Assembly (NCBI GenBank): GCA_958298945.1
Contig: OY282606.1
Coordinates: forward strand, 86,373,696-86,437,695
Reading direction: 5' to 3'
DNA length: 64,000 bases
DNA from: Atherix ibis
Taxonomy: Eukaryota > Arthropoda > Insecta > Diptera > Athericidae
In this document: positions 1-12,289 of the stretch, piece after piece
How positions within the stretch are numbered: the first letter of the stretch is position 1
Layout: each line of letters begins with the position of its first letter
Notes under the pieces: generated by a model
Databases searched by the model: none
What the model saw: the letters and a program-made list of their open reading frames with translations, nothing else
Told to the model about the DNA's origin: nothing
Translations under genes and position numbers: made by a program

Positions 1-440
1 AGGAACTTTTCTTAGATGACAAAAAGATTTTATTACTTAGACAAAAAATTATTTAGCAAAAAGTGGGGAGCTATGATCAATTAAAGTGGTCAGACTGATC
101 TCTCCAAGCTATTCTCTACTTTTGGAATGATCGTGTATTCAACAAGATTCGACATAAAATACTCAGCAATGGTTAAGTCGAGTTACGTTGGATGCTGGGG
201 CATGCGGAAATTATGAACGTACGAATTCAGACTGGATCAATAATGAATATTTTGGGGTCTCAATGGCCAACTACCAATAATTCATTTTACTCAAAATGCA
301 CACCGAAATTCTAGGCATGAAAACTGTTATTTTACATTACACCCCTTTTAGAAAACACACATTCCCCATCTGATAACTTATTCACATACAAGCTGTAGCA
401 GAAAAGTAATAAGACAATATTATTATTTTATTTTTATAAA
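1..440. other. No gene recognised
   Basis: AT-rich sequence with a slightly GC-richer patch near 170-220. No open frame of substance, no splice-bounded exon and no repeat end that I recognise. Confidence 0.5.
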
Positions 441-730
441 TCTATATTATTCCCTTCAAAGTTGTTCCTTTGGGCAGTTATACATAAGCACAGCCGTTAT
501 TTCCACGCACTTCATAGCAGTGATAGTAGGCTTCAATTGAAATTGCCTTCAGCTACTCGGTTACACTCCTTTGGATGTCATCGACACTACTAGGTGTTTT
601 TTTATTTAGAGGATCCTTTCAAGTGGTTTTTTATCTTGAGGATCACAAAAAGTCACACGAACTAAGATCAGGTAACTAGGGGGGAGCGGGAGAAAAACCA
701 TAATGTACTTTTCCGACAAAAACTTTTTGA
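440..730 (-). mobile_element. Mariner transposase 3' relic
   Basis: Read on the minus strand, this holds the decayed C-terminal part of a mariner transposase. A broken trace of the usual PYSPDLAPCDFF block lies near 690-650. It is followed by LFVILKIKNHLKGS, then by a clearer stretch with SVDDIQRSVTE, LKAISIEAYYHCYE and GNNGCAYV, matching the usual end of such transposases (VEDIQ..VT..L..I..E.F..CYE..). In-frame stops and frameshifts make it dead. No inverted ends were found, so it is an old fragment. Confidence 0.55.
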
Positions 731-1119
731 CAAAAACTTCTGTGTAATATTCGATCTTAGGCAATGGACTCTTTTTCGGATCCTGTCAAGTATTTTTTTA
801 TTAGATTCGATATAAATCGATCGTGTATCCTCACAAGAATCCTAAATCGTTCCACATTTTCATCATTTTTTGATGTAGAAGGCCACCCTGACCGAGGTTC
901 ATTTTTAAATATTTCTCAGCCTGCCAAAAATGCTTTCGGCCATCAAAAAATGTGTGCTTTTAATTAAAAATATCTTCCATAGAAAAGATTCCTTCATTTA
1001 ACGTGAAATGCCTATCGTAAGACATAATATCTCGGGTCGCCTATGCTCAGCTGACTAGGTCCCGGTGGTAATTGCACGTTTCTCAATCAATAATCCAGCT
1101 CGACCAAATCCAACACTGC

Positions 1120-3155
1120 CTACCCAAGTAGCACCGCCTGGTTGTAATGACGTCGAGCCGTAGTCGGTCACATGACTTCAGGTCGACTGTGCAACGTTGG
1201 TACAACATCGCACCAACGTCGAGCCGACCGATTTGGGGAATGATTTTTGGGTCGGTCCGACGTCATATTAACTTCCTCTCGACCATTGAAATGACTAAGA
1301 AGTGACAAGTGAAAAAAGTTATTTGAGCGTGTTTTTTTTAACTTTTTAGTCGGTTTGCTGTAATATTTATTACAATATTGTTAAATTAAGCTACTAAAAT
1401 AAGTTGCAGTCATGTATTGTTGTCTTCTTTTAATCAACAACATCTGTATATAAAGTCTCTCTCTAATTTATATTTCTTTCTTTATTAATATTTCTTTTAA
1501 ATATGAGAATATCGAAATATATTTTCTGGCATATATAGCACTGTAAAACCCAAATTAACAAACGAAGAACATTTTTGCTGTGAAATATACCTAAAAATTT
1601 ACAAATAATTCATTCCCCTCTCAAATAATGCTCGAAATAAATGAAAAATTTATAAAAAAATTTGTAGATGATTTTCATTTTAGCTTAATTTTTTGTTTAA
1701 AACTATTTCTAAAATATTTTTGATAGCTTTTTTGGGCAAAAAATGTAGTTTTAATCGTAATTTTGCCTATTAAAACGACTTTTTTCATATATTTGGTTCT
1801 ACTTTATTTTTTTAGTTATTGAATTATATGCATTTAAAATGGCGAATTCTATATTGAAACGAAAAAGTTATTGAATTAACTATCAGATTACAAAAAAGTA
1901 ACGTCGTAATAACGGAAAAGCCAGCGTCCCAACTATTTTGACAATTAAATTACAAAAAATAAATGTATATGACCATAAAGTTTTGTAACGCACATAAAAG
2001 TTAAAATCGCAACCGTATTTTTGACAGTTCGCTTTTGTCAACATCGTCGCAGTTGTTCACTTCCCTCGGAGTTTTTAAAAGCGTTCTGCTGTCCCTCGGT
2101 AGATTTTCTACGCCATGCGCGGTCAATAGTTGCATTATTTCATTAGTTGCACAATGTGTAATTTTGTGTTTAATAATCAATTTTTTAAAATTTTCGATGA
2201 AGATATTGTTCACCTCTTCTTCTTCTATAATACGCTGTTCTTCTCCAGTTTCCCCATTGATTTCCGCTTCATCAAAAGGTTCCGCACAATATTCAGGAAG
2301 CTCATCTTGCAGCTCAATACTGGTTAATATTATTTGATGATGATAAATGTAATTGACTTGGTAAGATATTCGTAGATGAATTTAAATTATTTGAAAAAGG
2401 CGGAGGTGGCTTGTTATTGGAAGAAGATTTGATTGCTAATATTCTCACAGAAGGCTTTAAATTAATTGAGGCATTCGGATCTGGAGAAAAATAAAAAATA
2501 TTAAAATTATCCAGGAGCTGCATTGTAAATGTTTTGGTTTTACCTGAAGAATTTTTCTGCCCCAATTGTTGATTTAAATAAAACTTAACTTTACGATAAT
2601 ATGATGTCGTATGTTTGAATCGTTTTATGTTATTTTGAGGGTTTTTTTTATTAGGTGAATTTAACAAATCCATTTTTTTAATTTAATTCAATTTTTAATA
2701 ATAATTAATGTGTTCTTTGATTCGACAACAAACTATGACAGTTTAAAACAAATTAGTCGTGCAGCGGTTGAACAAATAACTAATTTTTTAGAATCCGACT
2801 AAAAAGTTGTTTCATAGTCATAAACCAAGAACAGAGTTGCAACAAAGTTAAAAAATAACGAAAATTCGACGGTATAACTTTAACGTCATTATCTGGTCAT
2901 TTAGACGGCGGCGATGTATTTTTAGTCGGGTGTTAGTTTTATACAAGAACAAAAAGTAAAGTGGTAGTTGAAAAATAACGCGAGAATTACTTCGTAACTT
3001 TATTGTCGGTGTGTAGTCCTACCGATAAAAAAGTTATCTATTTTCAATCATTTTCAAAAATTGACAAAAAAGTAATATTTTCGCAAAATCTGACGTCGCT
3101 ACAACGTCGTAAATTAGTAATCTAACTTAGAAGTTATTTGGTGCTGCTTGGGTAG
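1120..3155 (-). mobile_element. Non-autonomous DNA transposon with 16-bp inverted ends
   Basis: The ends form a terminal inverted repeat: CTACCCAAGTAGCACC at 1120-1135 and its complement at 3140-3155, with one mismatch. Subterminal sequence on both sides is rich in GACGTCG/CGTCG and AACTTTTTAGTCGG motifs in inverted arrangement. The interior carries only the N-terminal exons of a transposase-like gene on the minus strand, so the 2.0 kb copy is probably non-autonomous. I see no certain target-site duplication. The superfamily is not established. Confidence 0.6.
2001..2673 (-). pseudogene. Transposase-like N-terminal exons inside the 2 kb transposon
   Basis: Three minus-strand pieces look like spliced exons. 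The first starts with ATG at 2673 (MDLLNSPNKKNP) and runs to a donor after GQKNSSG near 2550, with a short intron ending in TTTTCTCCAG near 2480. The second encodes a Ser/Asn/Pro-rich linker. The last begins after an AG at 2321-2320, is acidic at first (ELPEYCAEPFDEAE), then carries a helical block IENFKKLIIKHKITHCATNE and the motif LPRDSRTLLKTPRE, ending at 2001. The LP.D.RTLL.TPR block recurs at the N-terminus of large insect transposon-encoded proteins. The catalytic part is missing, so this is a truncated ORF, not a host gene. The exon joins are inferred. Confidence 0.45.
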
Positions 3156-3159
3156 ACTA

Positions 3160-3830
3160 CCTCATATAAGGAACACTTAGTTTAGTTACCTCTTTATGAA
3201 TGTGTTGACTCAGTACATCGTTTCATAGCCCTCTTCCTTCTTTCACACCCAACACGTTAACCTCTTAGCAAGCGCATCTTTCAATATTAATCAGAAAAAT
3301 TTCCTTCCATACCATCTTTATAACCATATTTCATGTTCCATACATGAAGCAGGTAAACATTCCATCTTACATCCGTCAATTCCAATGGTGGACGGTCTCA
3401 ACCTGTGGACCGTTCCCCTAGTTACTTCACACACATTTGTGCAACCACTTGGTCCTGTCTCTAAATCAGCTCCATCCATCAAGGGGTAGGTATGATTTCT
3501 AACGGTCAGTAGCCCTAACTGTTGGTTTAAGACTGTACCTACCCCCGTGGTACCAGCCAGTTCTGCTTTAAAAAGATCTGGCAGATACTCTGTGCTCAAC
3601 CTTGTAATTTTCTGGCAGTGCTAGGCCAGCTCAGGTGATGCGGGTTCGCTAAGGCCCGTTCGCCACTTCTTGTGTAGATCTTATAACTGGATCATTCACC
3701 CAGAACTGAACGCTTACGAGGAATGTCTTCCATAGGTTCGTTGTAAGTTTTCATAAATCAAAGTTGTGGATTCATTATGCTTAAAACAAAATTGAATAAC
3801 ACATCGCTGATCCGCATTTCGTTGTTGTAC
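3160..3830 (-). other. GC-richer block with an unrecognised 93-codon ORF
   Basis: This block is visibly less AT-rich than its surroundings. On the minus strand a frame is open from 3599 to 3318. It begins at a TTG (STEYLPDLFKAEL), contains five cysteines, and ends CLPASCMEHEIWL. There is no ATG near the start and no family I recognise. It could be an internal exon of an unknown transposon or an eroded gene. Chance cannot be excluded. Confidence 0.2.
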
Positions 3831-4660
3831 AGGGTTTTCGAAAAAGAGTGATATGATTTCTTTTTTTTTAAACACACTAATCGTTAAGGAAATTTAAATG
3901 TTTTTTATTTAATATAAAGTACAATCGATACAATTAAGTTCTGAATAAAACGTCATTCAAATGGCCTCCACGGCAGGAACGAATTCAATGAACCCAATTG
4001 TCGAGCACTTTTTCCACTAAATCAAGTCGTATGTCATGAATAGCACGTTCAATATTGACTTCTAAAGCATAAAGAGAGTCTGGTTTATTGCTAAAGACCA
4101 ATAACTTCAAATAACCCCACAAGAAGGAGTCTAATGGTGTTAAATCACAACTTCTTGGAGGCCATTCAATGTCACAATTTCTTGAAATAATCGAATCTCT
4201 AAACTTTTCTCGCAATAATTCGGTTGTTGCACTTGCCTTGTGGCACGTAGCCCCCCGTCTTGTTGGAATCAGATGTTGTCAAGATCAACTTCTTCCAATT
4301 TCGGCCATAAAAAGTTGGTTATCATCGATCTATACAACTCTCCAATGACAGTAACGGTGTTACCAGCTTCATTTCGAAAGAAGTACGGACCGATGATTCC
4401 ACCAGATCAAAAACCACACCAAACTGTCAATTTAGTAATGGGTGTTCATGAATAATTTGTGGATTTTCTTCGCACCAGAATCGACAGTTTTGTTTATTTA
4501 CCGTACCACTCAGATGGCAAAAGCGCACGAAAAGTGGCAATTGGAGAACGATTATTTTTATAATAAAATTGAATAATTTGTAAATGTTGTTCTTGCATAT
4601 ATCTCTCCATGATGAAATTGTAAACATTACTGAATACAATGAAAAAAATATGACAGGTCA
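3830..4660 (-). pseudogene. IS630/mariner-like transposase relic (most complete of its family here)
   Basis: Minus-strand pieces in order: GTVNKQNCRFWCEENPQIIH (about 4500-4440), then traces of VTPLLSLESC and FYGRNWKKL (about 4360-4300), then an ORF from 4215 to 3985 with MREKFRDSIISRN, EWPPRSCDLTPLDSFLWGY and KPDSLYALEVNIERAI, then RGGHLNDVLF near 3960. These blocks are typical of an insect IS630/Tc1-mariner-type transposase. The catalytic Asp of the LTPLD block is kept, but the gene is frameshifted and split. Many smaller relics of the same family lie elsewhere in the window. Confidence 0.7.
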
Positions 4661-4799
4661 TGACGTATTACAAATGGCCGAAACGTCACTTAGACTCTTA
4701 TTGGAAAATTCTATATTTTCGTAACGCACAACTTCACTTATGACGCTCTATAAAGTGGAGTACTAACTGGGTGAGGTTGAAACTTGTACTGTTTTACCT

Positions 4800-6560
4800 C
4801 CTATATATGGAATGTTTATGACCAAGTACCTTTTTAATTAGGATAAATCAAATTAAATATGTCGAACTGACCTCTGTTTTCGTACGGTAATGCTCAGGCA
4901 CACGAAAATTAAAGTCGTCACCAAATAAAAGAGTTTACATACAAACCAATATTATTTAGTGAATGACTTTTACCCTAAAAATTAATAAATAATTAATTAC
5001 CATAGCAAAGAGTTAGTGCCTATTGTATAGCGCCACAACCATGAGATGAATTCACAAAAATCCCAAAAAAAATTGTTTAATGAAAGAAAAAATTGTAATA
5101 TAAAAATTATTTTTAAAAAATTTTATTTTTTCCGTACAAAAATAAAAAATATATCTAAATTTTATGGCAGTAAAAATAGGAAGTATATTAAAGATTTGAT
5201 ATAAATAAATTTTCAAAATTTTTGCGGCTAGCGAACCAATTAGCGTAAATAATGGCATTTTCTATTAAAGTTAGTTTTACTAACTAATAATTATTAGTCT
5301 AAAGTAGATTCAGATTTATTCCAATAGTATTAGTATTATAAAAATTACTAGTATGCTCTGATTTCGAAATTAGCTTATGGAAGCTTGTTTGTTGCAAACA
5401 TTCTGCATATTGTTAAAATACCCACAAAAATTTGTTTTTCTTCCAAGAAAAATTCAAGTTTTTTTCCCCCAAAATGAAACTGATTTGAAAGAAAAAAATT
5501 GATATTTTCCAATATTCAAAATATTTTTTTTAACTAAATCCTTTATAGTCACAACTATGCTTGTAGTTATAAAGTCCAATCACTTTAATTTTAATGGCCT
5601 TTTTCTAAGTGAATACTTTTAAAAGTTCTTATTATATTAAAAAATTTTTGAACTCTATAATCTTTAGGTGCCAGATTAGAGGGGACTTTTAATAAGTGTT
5701 TGACGTAATAGTAATTAAAACAGAAAACAAATTAATTATGGCTATTTCGACCGATGCTATTTGTTTGATTATCATTGAACTTGAAATTGTCTATAAGATT
5801 GGGTGCATTAGTCTGTCAAAATATTTACAGAATTTTTGTAGGGAAAATAAGTAATACCCTTGCTGCATGATCACCTATATTTGGATTTTTTTTAAATTTA
5901 ATCTGAGGGTTTATTATTAAATTTTTTTTAAAAATATTTTAATAACAGTCAACTGTCTGAACGAAAGTTTAATCGTCTAGCCTGTAGGTTATTACTGATG
6001 AACCTATTCTTCAATTAGTCACTATATCCAAAGATCCCAAAAATCGTCGTCAAGTCTGGGATCGATGCATGAGTTAGTATTAACAAATGCACTTGCTGAA
6101 CTGATTATGAATTGTTTATAGAAAGCAATGACATCATTTTTAAATTTGAAAAAAATACTCAACCCTTAGTGGGAATGAGTAAATTTATTTTAGACAATAT
6201 TAAGTTTCAATAGTCAGTTTTTATCTATTATTTTTTTGATAACCAAAAGAAAAACTGCAAAATATTCCAAATAAAAACTTTTATTAGAAAACTTTATAAA
6301 ATTTAAAAAATAAAAGAAAATTTTTAAAATTATTTAATTAGCTATTCTTATTAAGGGTAATCCCATTTGTACTTTGAAAAGTACGCTTAGATTTCGATCT
6401 AAATGACTTCTTGTAGGACTCGATCTTTTTTAAGGTAATTTGTAAAGAGTTTTTCGCACAATTTGGGTTTGTAATTTTCCATTAACTTGATAAATATTGG
6501 TTTTTAATTAGTCAAAAGCTTAAAAATTATTTGCGCAAAAACGTTTTACAAAGTTTTATG
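4800..6560. other. AT-rich intergenic DNA, nothing recognised
   Basis: Long runs of A and T. Short open frames (for example minus 5258-5052) have the Lys/Phe/Ile/Asn composition expected from random AT-rich DNA. I see no gene or repeat end here. Confidence 0.5.
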
Positions 6561-6965
6561 AAAACAGACGTTCAGCAGTACGATCTTTGCGAAGACTTGA
6601 CCTTATCAAAATCTCGTAATTATGCGTACTGAGAACTTTTCACAGAATAAAGCCAAAATTTGTGATTAGGTACCATTTTGTTGAAATCAGTTATTGTTCA
6701 GATTAAAATATTCAAATTCAAGCCATAAAAAGTTGGTTATCGTAACGGTTTTTCTCTTCTTGATTTTCAAAGAAATGTGCACCAACGATACCTTCAGACC
6801 AAAGTTCACCCTAGAAAGTCACTTTTGGTGAACACAATAGTTTTTTTACAGTAACTTGTGGGTTTTTAAAGCCCCATTTATGGTTATTGATATATTTATT
6901 AAGAGATAAACGAGCCTTGTCGCTAAAGTTTTAGACCAAACTGAAGAATTACTATCTTTGTAGAA
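6560..6965 (-). mobile_element. IS630/mariner-like relic
   Basis: The region 6722-6900 resembles the middle of the transposase at 3.8-4.7 kb read on the minus strand: a trace of the VTVWCxxWxGGIIGPYFF block, with the shared nucleotide tract AGCCATAAAAAGTTGGTTAT. The flank at 6700-6720 also matches a tract next to another relic at 43.45 kb. No reading frame survives. Confidence 0.5.
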
Positions 6966-6969
6966 AGTT

Positions 6970-8830
6970 TTTCCAATAATAAACTAAAATGGCAAAATTT
7001 ATGCTAAAAATAATTTATTAATTGAAATAAATTATTTTATTAAAATAAAATCACTATTAGAATTTATGTAAATAATTTTTTTTATAGTTTTTATGCAAAT
7101 TTAAGAAATTATTTAATTAAAAACTTTGGTAAAATTATGTTCGTGCTAAAAAAATTTGTACATTTTTGCCTACGAAATATTCTTTAATTTAAAAATTACA
7201 ATTGAAATTAATTTAAATACTTTCATTTTTTTTTGCTGAGGTTATTATGAAAATTCAGTAAAAATTTTTATTCAAAAGTTTGGAAAAAACTATTTTTATT
7301 TTTAAGAAATTATGAATAAATTGACCATTTTAGAAAAAATTTCACAAAAAAAAAAATAATTGAAAAATTACAATCGAAATTGATTAAAGTACTTATATTT
7401 TCTTGTAGATGTTAGAAAAATTTGTTAAAAAAGTTGTATTGTTAAAACTTGCGGCAAAACCATTTGAATTTTTTAATTATTTAATTAAATAACTTATTCA
7501 TTAAAAAGTTCTATTAAATATTTTAGCAAAAACTATACTAATTTTGGAAGAATTTATTCATTTTGAAATAAATTGTTTATTTTAGAAAATTTTCGAAAAA
7601 TAAATACTTTTTCTTTTAGAAATTTCTAAAATATAATTAACATTAAATTACAATAATTTTATTTTGTTATAGTTGTTAAAAAAAAAATTTTTAGTATAAA
7701 AAAAATAAAAAGCTTCGAAAAAAATTATTTTCATTTTGCAAGGATTTGCTCATTTTGGAAAAATTTCAGAAAAATGATTTTGTTCTTTTATTATTCAAGC
7801 ATTACAATTAAAATAAATTAAAATATTTTTGTTATAAGAAATACTATAAAAATAAATTCCTAATTATTAAAAATATTTTGACAACATTAATTATTATAAA
7901 AATGTTGATAAATACAAGTGAAATTATCACCAATGACACATTGGAGAGTTTACCTGCCAGAAAATTACTTATCAGAACATTCCTGCCGAAAATAAAAATA
8001 GATAACAACTCATAAATTTCTCTTAAAAAAAAAACTATTCACAATTGAATGTATTTAAAAAAAATCGTCTAACAATTTGAAATTAAAAAAGAAAATTTTA
8101 AGTATTTCCGTTAATTTATGTAAACTGCCACTTAAAACATAAAAAAAATTAAATTGATTAAATTTTTTCATTCATTATTTTTCTTTCTAAATCTTATCAG
8201 TTCAAGTTCAACATAAAAGTGTTAAATTAGAATTTGTTTTTATAAAAAAAAGTCCTATGCTGATAGACAAATTTTTTTGTAATAAAATTACCGGGGGAAA
8301 AATTGGTTGTGTTCCCAAATTCTAATTCAGACCCAGTTCATTTTTATTCTTCAATTAAAAAATTTTTTTTTTTAAGGAAATAGCTTTGATAATTTTTATT
8401 GCTACTTAATATTAAATTATCATAATTTCTGATGTAACAATGTTCATAGATATTTTTTTATGTTTTTTATTTAAAGCTCTGACGTATTGTGAAGTGAAAA
8501 TTTTAAATGGAATTTTTCTTTAATTTTAAAAATTCTACCCAAATTTACAAAATTTCTAAGTTGAAATAGTTTATTTTTAATAATGAAAACGTTAAGAATT
8601 CCTAATAGTTTCTAGGTTAGAATAATTCATGACTTGAGAGAACTTTTAGGCTAAATTATTTTTTAATTAAATTTTTAAGGGTTATCTATTTAGTTATTTG
8701 TAAAATACAGCTGTTTGGTTTGACATTTACTAAGCATTTATCTTATTTAAGATAATATTTGTATAGTTTGAAGTTTACATTTTTATTAAAATTATTTTAT
8801 CACTGAACAAACCATTAAAATTGTACAGTA
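6970..8830. other. AT-rich intergenic DNA, nothing recognised
   Basis: Very AT-rich, dominated by TTTT/AAAA tracts. No credible exon, RNA gene or repeat boundary seen. Confidence 0.5.
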
Positions 8831-8839
8831 GATACCCCG

Positions 8840-9115
8840 TTTGGATGCTTATTATTCTTCAGCGATGAGGCTCATTTTCCGCTTTAGGCATACGTTAATA
8901 TGCAATTTCTCCCTATATGGGGCTCTAAAAACCCACAAATGACTATTGATAAGCTATTGTATCTTAGAGAAATGAAGAAGAAGTGACCGTTACTATCAAT
9001 TTTGAGCGGTATGATTATATGATAATCAACTTTTGTTGGACTTAACTTAAAGAATTTAATTTGAACTAAATGTGGTTTCAACAAAATAATGCCACAAGCC
9101 ACACAATATGACAAA
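8840..9115 (+). mobile_element. IS630/mariner-like relic
   Basis: Plus-strand traces of the family's FFSDEAHF block (near 8855-8880) and of the GxxNPQxTIDKLLYLRE block (near 8915-8970), with frameshifts. Nucleotide tracts such as TTCAGCGATGAGGCTCATTT recur in the relics at 25.15, 47.25 and 62.43 kb, showing a dispersed family. Confidence 0.5.
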
Positions 9116-9524
9116 AAAATTTTATTTTGTTTACTAGTTTTAGTAAAAAATAAGATGAAAAATAGTAAAATAATTTGATTCTAACTTCATTAATAAGTCA
9201 ACTTTTATATTTAAATATCCTCCAACCCCTTCCCCCCATCCCCTTTATTTAATTAAAATTCCAACCAAATAATTTATGTCGTACTCATTACAAAACTTGT
9301 AGATGCGATGTCAATATGCTTGGTTTCGATCGTTTTTTACTGTTTCGATCGGTTGTCAGGTTAGTCGATCATATGAGCCCAGGGCACACTCATACTCGTA
9401 ATTAAGCTAATCGAATCGAGTTCGATTTTATTGATTACGATTGTAAAATTCAAATAAAATTAAATATTGTCCCAGTTATGGCCTTCGCTAGAATACAAAA
9501 TAAACCCAAACCAATTGAATCAAG

Positions 9525-9536
9525 ATGGAATGGAAA
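9525..9536 (+). CDS. Possible first coding exon of the insulin-like gene
   Basis: The B-chain exon opens in phase 0 without a Met, so a short upstream exon is needed. At 9525 an ATG in good context (CAAGATGG) gives Met-Glu-Trp-Lys and runs into GTATGA at 9537. Splicing there to the acceptor at 9957-9958 would give MEWKVQILAVTVALTLLLVV, a convincing signal-peptide start. The donor is weak, so the assignment is a hypothesis. Other upstream exons are possible. Confidence 0.35.
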
Positions 9537-9958
9537 GTATGACAAAAATGCCTACGAACTTATGCTAAATAAGATTTTCCAATAGTAAATTAAAAGTGAT
9601 AGTAAATCTTTAGTAAAGAAATGATATTATTGATGGCTAACTTGTCGCCTACAACTCAGTAAGTGTAATCATCTTAATCGTAGTTGAATGAGAATGAATG
9701 TCAGTGAGAAATTGTAGAAAATTCATAAGCAATTTATAAGAAATAAACAAACAAAAAAACACATGCAAATTGGCACATAGTCAATTAGTTCCGTCACACA
9801 ATAACACAGCGTAGGTAAATAGAAAAATATTAAAAATAAATGGCAAAAATAACGAAAAACAAAACAAAATCTGCCATTAAAAAAATAAAAATGATACTTT
9901 TTAAGGTCAAGGCTTATTAGTTATCTAATCACCGCGGTTTGTTTTTATTTGATTTCAG

Positions 9959-10181
9959 GTACAAATTCTTGCCGTAACGGTGGCGCTGACTCTACTGCTT
10001 GTTGTCACTGAAAAGTCGGCGGCCCAGAAAAACTATGATCTCTGCACCCTTGATGGTATGAAGGAAATGGCCGCCAATGCGTGCGAAGACTTCTTTCAGT
10101 ACGATCTGAAACGAAGAAGGGAACGCTCACGCCGAAGTATTGAGGACAACGAATTAGACCATGTCGGCGATACAGAATCTG
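9959..10181 (+). CDS. Insulin/relaxin-like prohormone, signal peptide and B-chain exon
   Basis: This exon is bounded by an acceptor with a strong pyrimidine tract (TTTGATTTCAG, AG at 9957-9958) and a consensus donor (G|GTGAGT at 10182). It encodes a hydrophobic segment (VQILAVTVALTLLLVV), then a likely signal cleavage near SAAQ. A B-chain-like segment follows, with CTLDGMKEMAANAC and EDFF after it. Next come basic sites KRRRER and RSRR suited to prohormone convertases, and an acidic connecting region (SIEDNELDHVGDTES). The exon ends in phase 1 and joins in frame to the exon at 16907. Insulin-superfamily hormones act outside the cell on receptor tyrosine kinases or, for relaxin/Dilp8-like members, on LGR-type receptors. 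The B-chain cysteines have 12 residues between them instead of the usual 11. A gonadulin/Dilp8-like member is my tentative guess. Confidence 0.6.
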
Positions 10182-11112
10182 GTGAGTAATACTATTTTTC
10201 TAAGGCCTACAATATTCAAATTATATCCATTGCTGTGTTGGAGTCTTTACTGAGAAGTAATTTTGTTGTACAATTTATCGATTTTGAATTTTTCCTGGAC
10301 TTGTTTTGTCTTCCAGTCATGTTCAATGGAATTAATTCATTTCGCGATAATAGTGACAATGTTCGCGGTTTAACGAGTAGTAATCCGCGATTGTACGAGC
10401 ACAAGTAAATAATAAACAAAATGTTTTGGCATTGTCTGAGGTCGACAATTTTCAATGAAACTGAAAGTATGCAAATCATCGCCCATAAAAGTCGGTCGAA
10501 GTGTAGTGGAAATTTATGCCAAAATAATTGGAATGGTTTTTTTTTTTTTTGCTAATTCTAAGATGTTTTGTTTTTCTATGGGAAAAAAATTATGAAAAAA
10601 TTTCTCGTCGGTGTGGAGGAGAAGGCAGATTAGGTCATACCGTTTCGTATCGATAGATTAGCATTTTTACTTTGAGGGACTACCTACTACAATCTATGAG
10701 TAATTACTTGATTAGCTTTTTATAAATACATTCATCCACAATAAGGTAGTTGATAGAATTTCGTTTAGTGTGGAGATGATAGTGCAATGACATTAAGCCA
10801 TCGGATTTTTACTTTAATTTTTAATACAAAAACATTGAGAATTTTAATCGGTAATTGTAAATATTTATATAGCAATTTTTTTTACCTTCTTAATTATTAT
10901 TATTATTACTATTATTGATAGTATTTTAAGAGTAAAAAATCAAAAATATTTATTTATTTTTAAATTCAAAAAAAGAAAAATAGTTTTAAGATCTCTTAGT
11001 TAAGGACTACCAGTTGATCGATAAAAAATTATTTTAAAATATCGAAAATTTAGATTTAAAAGTCTAGGAAAATATTGGAAAAAATTTCAAAAAATAAATT
11101 TGTTAGGCCTTA

Positions 11113-12005
11113 TGAGGTCCGTTCAAAAAGTATCGCGAATTTTGTGTTTTTTTCAAAAATTATTTATTTATTCATGAATATCTATTTTGTCACCTTCAAA
11201 GTAATGCCCATTAGATATTATACACTTATGCCCAATGTTTTTTCCAATCCTCGAAGCACTTTTATCTCCTCAATCGTAGCGTAGCGTCGTCCTTTGCCAT
11301 GGGGTTCTTCAGTTTCGGGAACAAGAAAAAGTCACAGGGGCCCAGATCTGGGGAATACGGTGGCTCCGGTATTATCAGTGTACTGTTTTTGGCCAAAAAT
11401 TCGCGCACAAGCAACGATGCAAGAGCAGGGGCGTTATCATGGTGCAAAGCCAATTTTTGTTCGTCCACAAATCCGCGCGTTTCTGGCGGATTGCTTCGTG
11501 CAACTTGCGCATAACTTACAGGTAATATTCCTTATTGACCGTTCTACCCTGTGGCAAGAACTCATGATGCACCACGCCCCTACAATCGAAGAAAACTGTA
11601 AGCAAACCTTCATATTCGACCGTCCGGCACGCTTTTCGTCGTTCACATCTTCTCGGCCCTCCGAGAACTTTTTGTACCCCCGATAAGCGTTCCTTCGGTA
11701 CAAGGTAGCTTCACCATATTCCACAGTCAACATTCGGGAAGCGTCCGCGCAATTTATTTTGTTTTTCACACAAAATTTGACACAGATTCTTTGATCCATT
11801 TTTTGGAATGGACAAAAATCGAAGACGAGCCAAAACACGTGTAAACAAAGCAGCTGTCAAAAATTAACTGAACATTCAAAATGGCCGAACTTATCGACAT
11901 AAGTGAGAGACATGAGTACCAACATAATGCCACAACAAATCGTAAAATCGAATATACGTAACCCCCTGAAATTCAAAATTAGCGATATTTTTTTAACACA
12001 CCTCG
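11113..12005 (-). mobile_element. Mariner of the CGAGGTCTGTTC family, internally deleted (copy 1)
   Basis: The ends TGAGGTCCGTTCAAAAAGTA (11113) and the complement ending ACACACCTCG (12005) are flanked by TA on both sides. Transposase is on the minus strand. An N-terminal frame MDQRICVKFCVKNK runs to EKRAGR and is then fused by deletion to SNMKVCLQF, dropping several hundred bases of the middle. C-terminal blocks (LHHDNAPALASLLV, PPYSPDLGPCDFFLF) survive in another frame near 11450-11300. With 893 bp against roughly 1.3 kb for a full mariner, it is dead. It is the only copy here showing the normal 5'-UTR to ATG order at its right end. Confidence 0.85.
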
Positions 12006-12289
12006 TATAATAAGATTTAAAACAAAAATATTCGACTTAATTATGATCTGCGGTATTCGATAATAAAAGATTATTCAATTTGTGCTTCGGAAAATAATTT
12101 CAAATAAAGCACACTTTAAATTAAGATTTTGATAAAATTTTTATTTTATTATATTTTTGCCAATATTTATAAGATCCCCTTTTTGTAGGATTCGTTCATT
12201 TTTAGGTAATTTTTGATGACTTAAGCACAAATTTCCGACTATAATTCAGCTATTACTTGATAGATTGTTTTTTAAATTCCTTAAAATTT

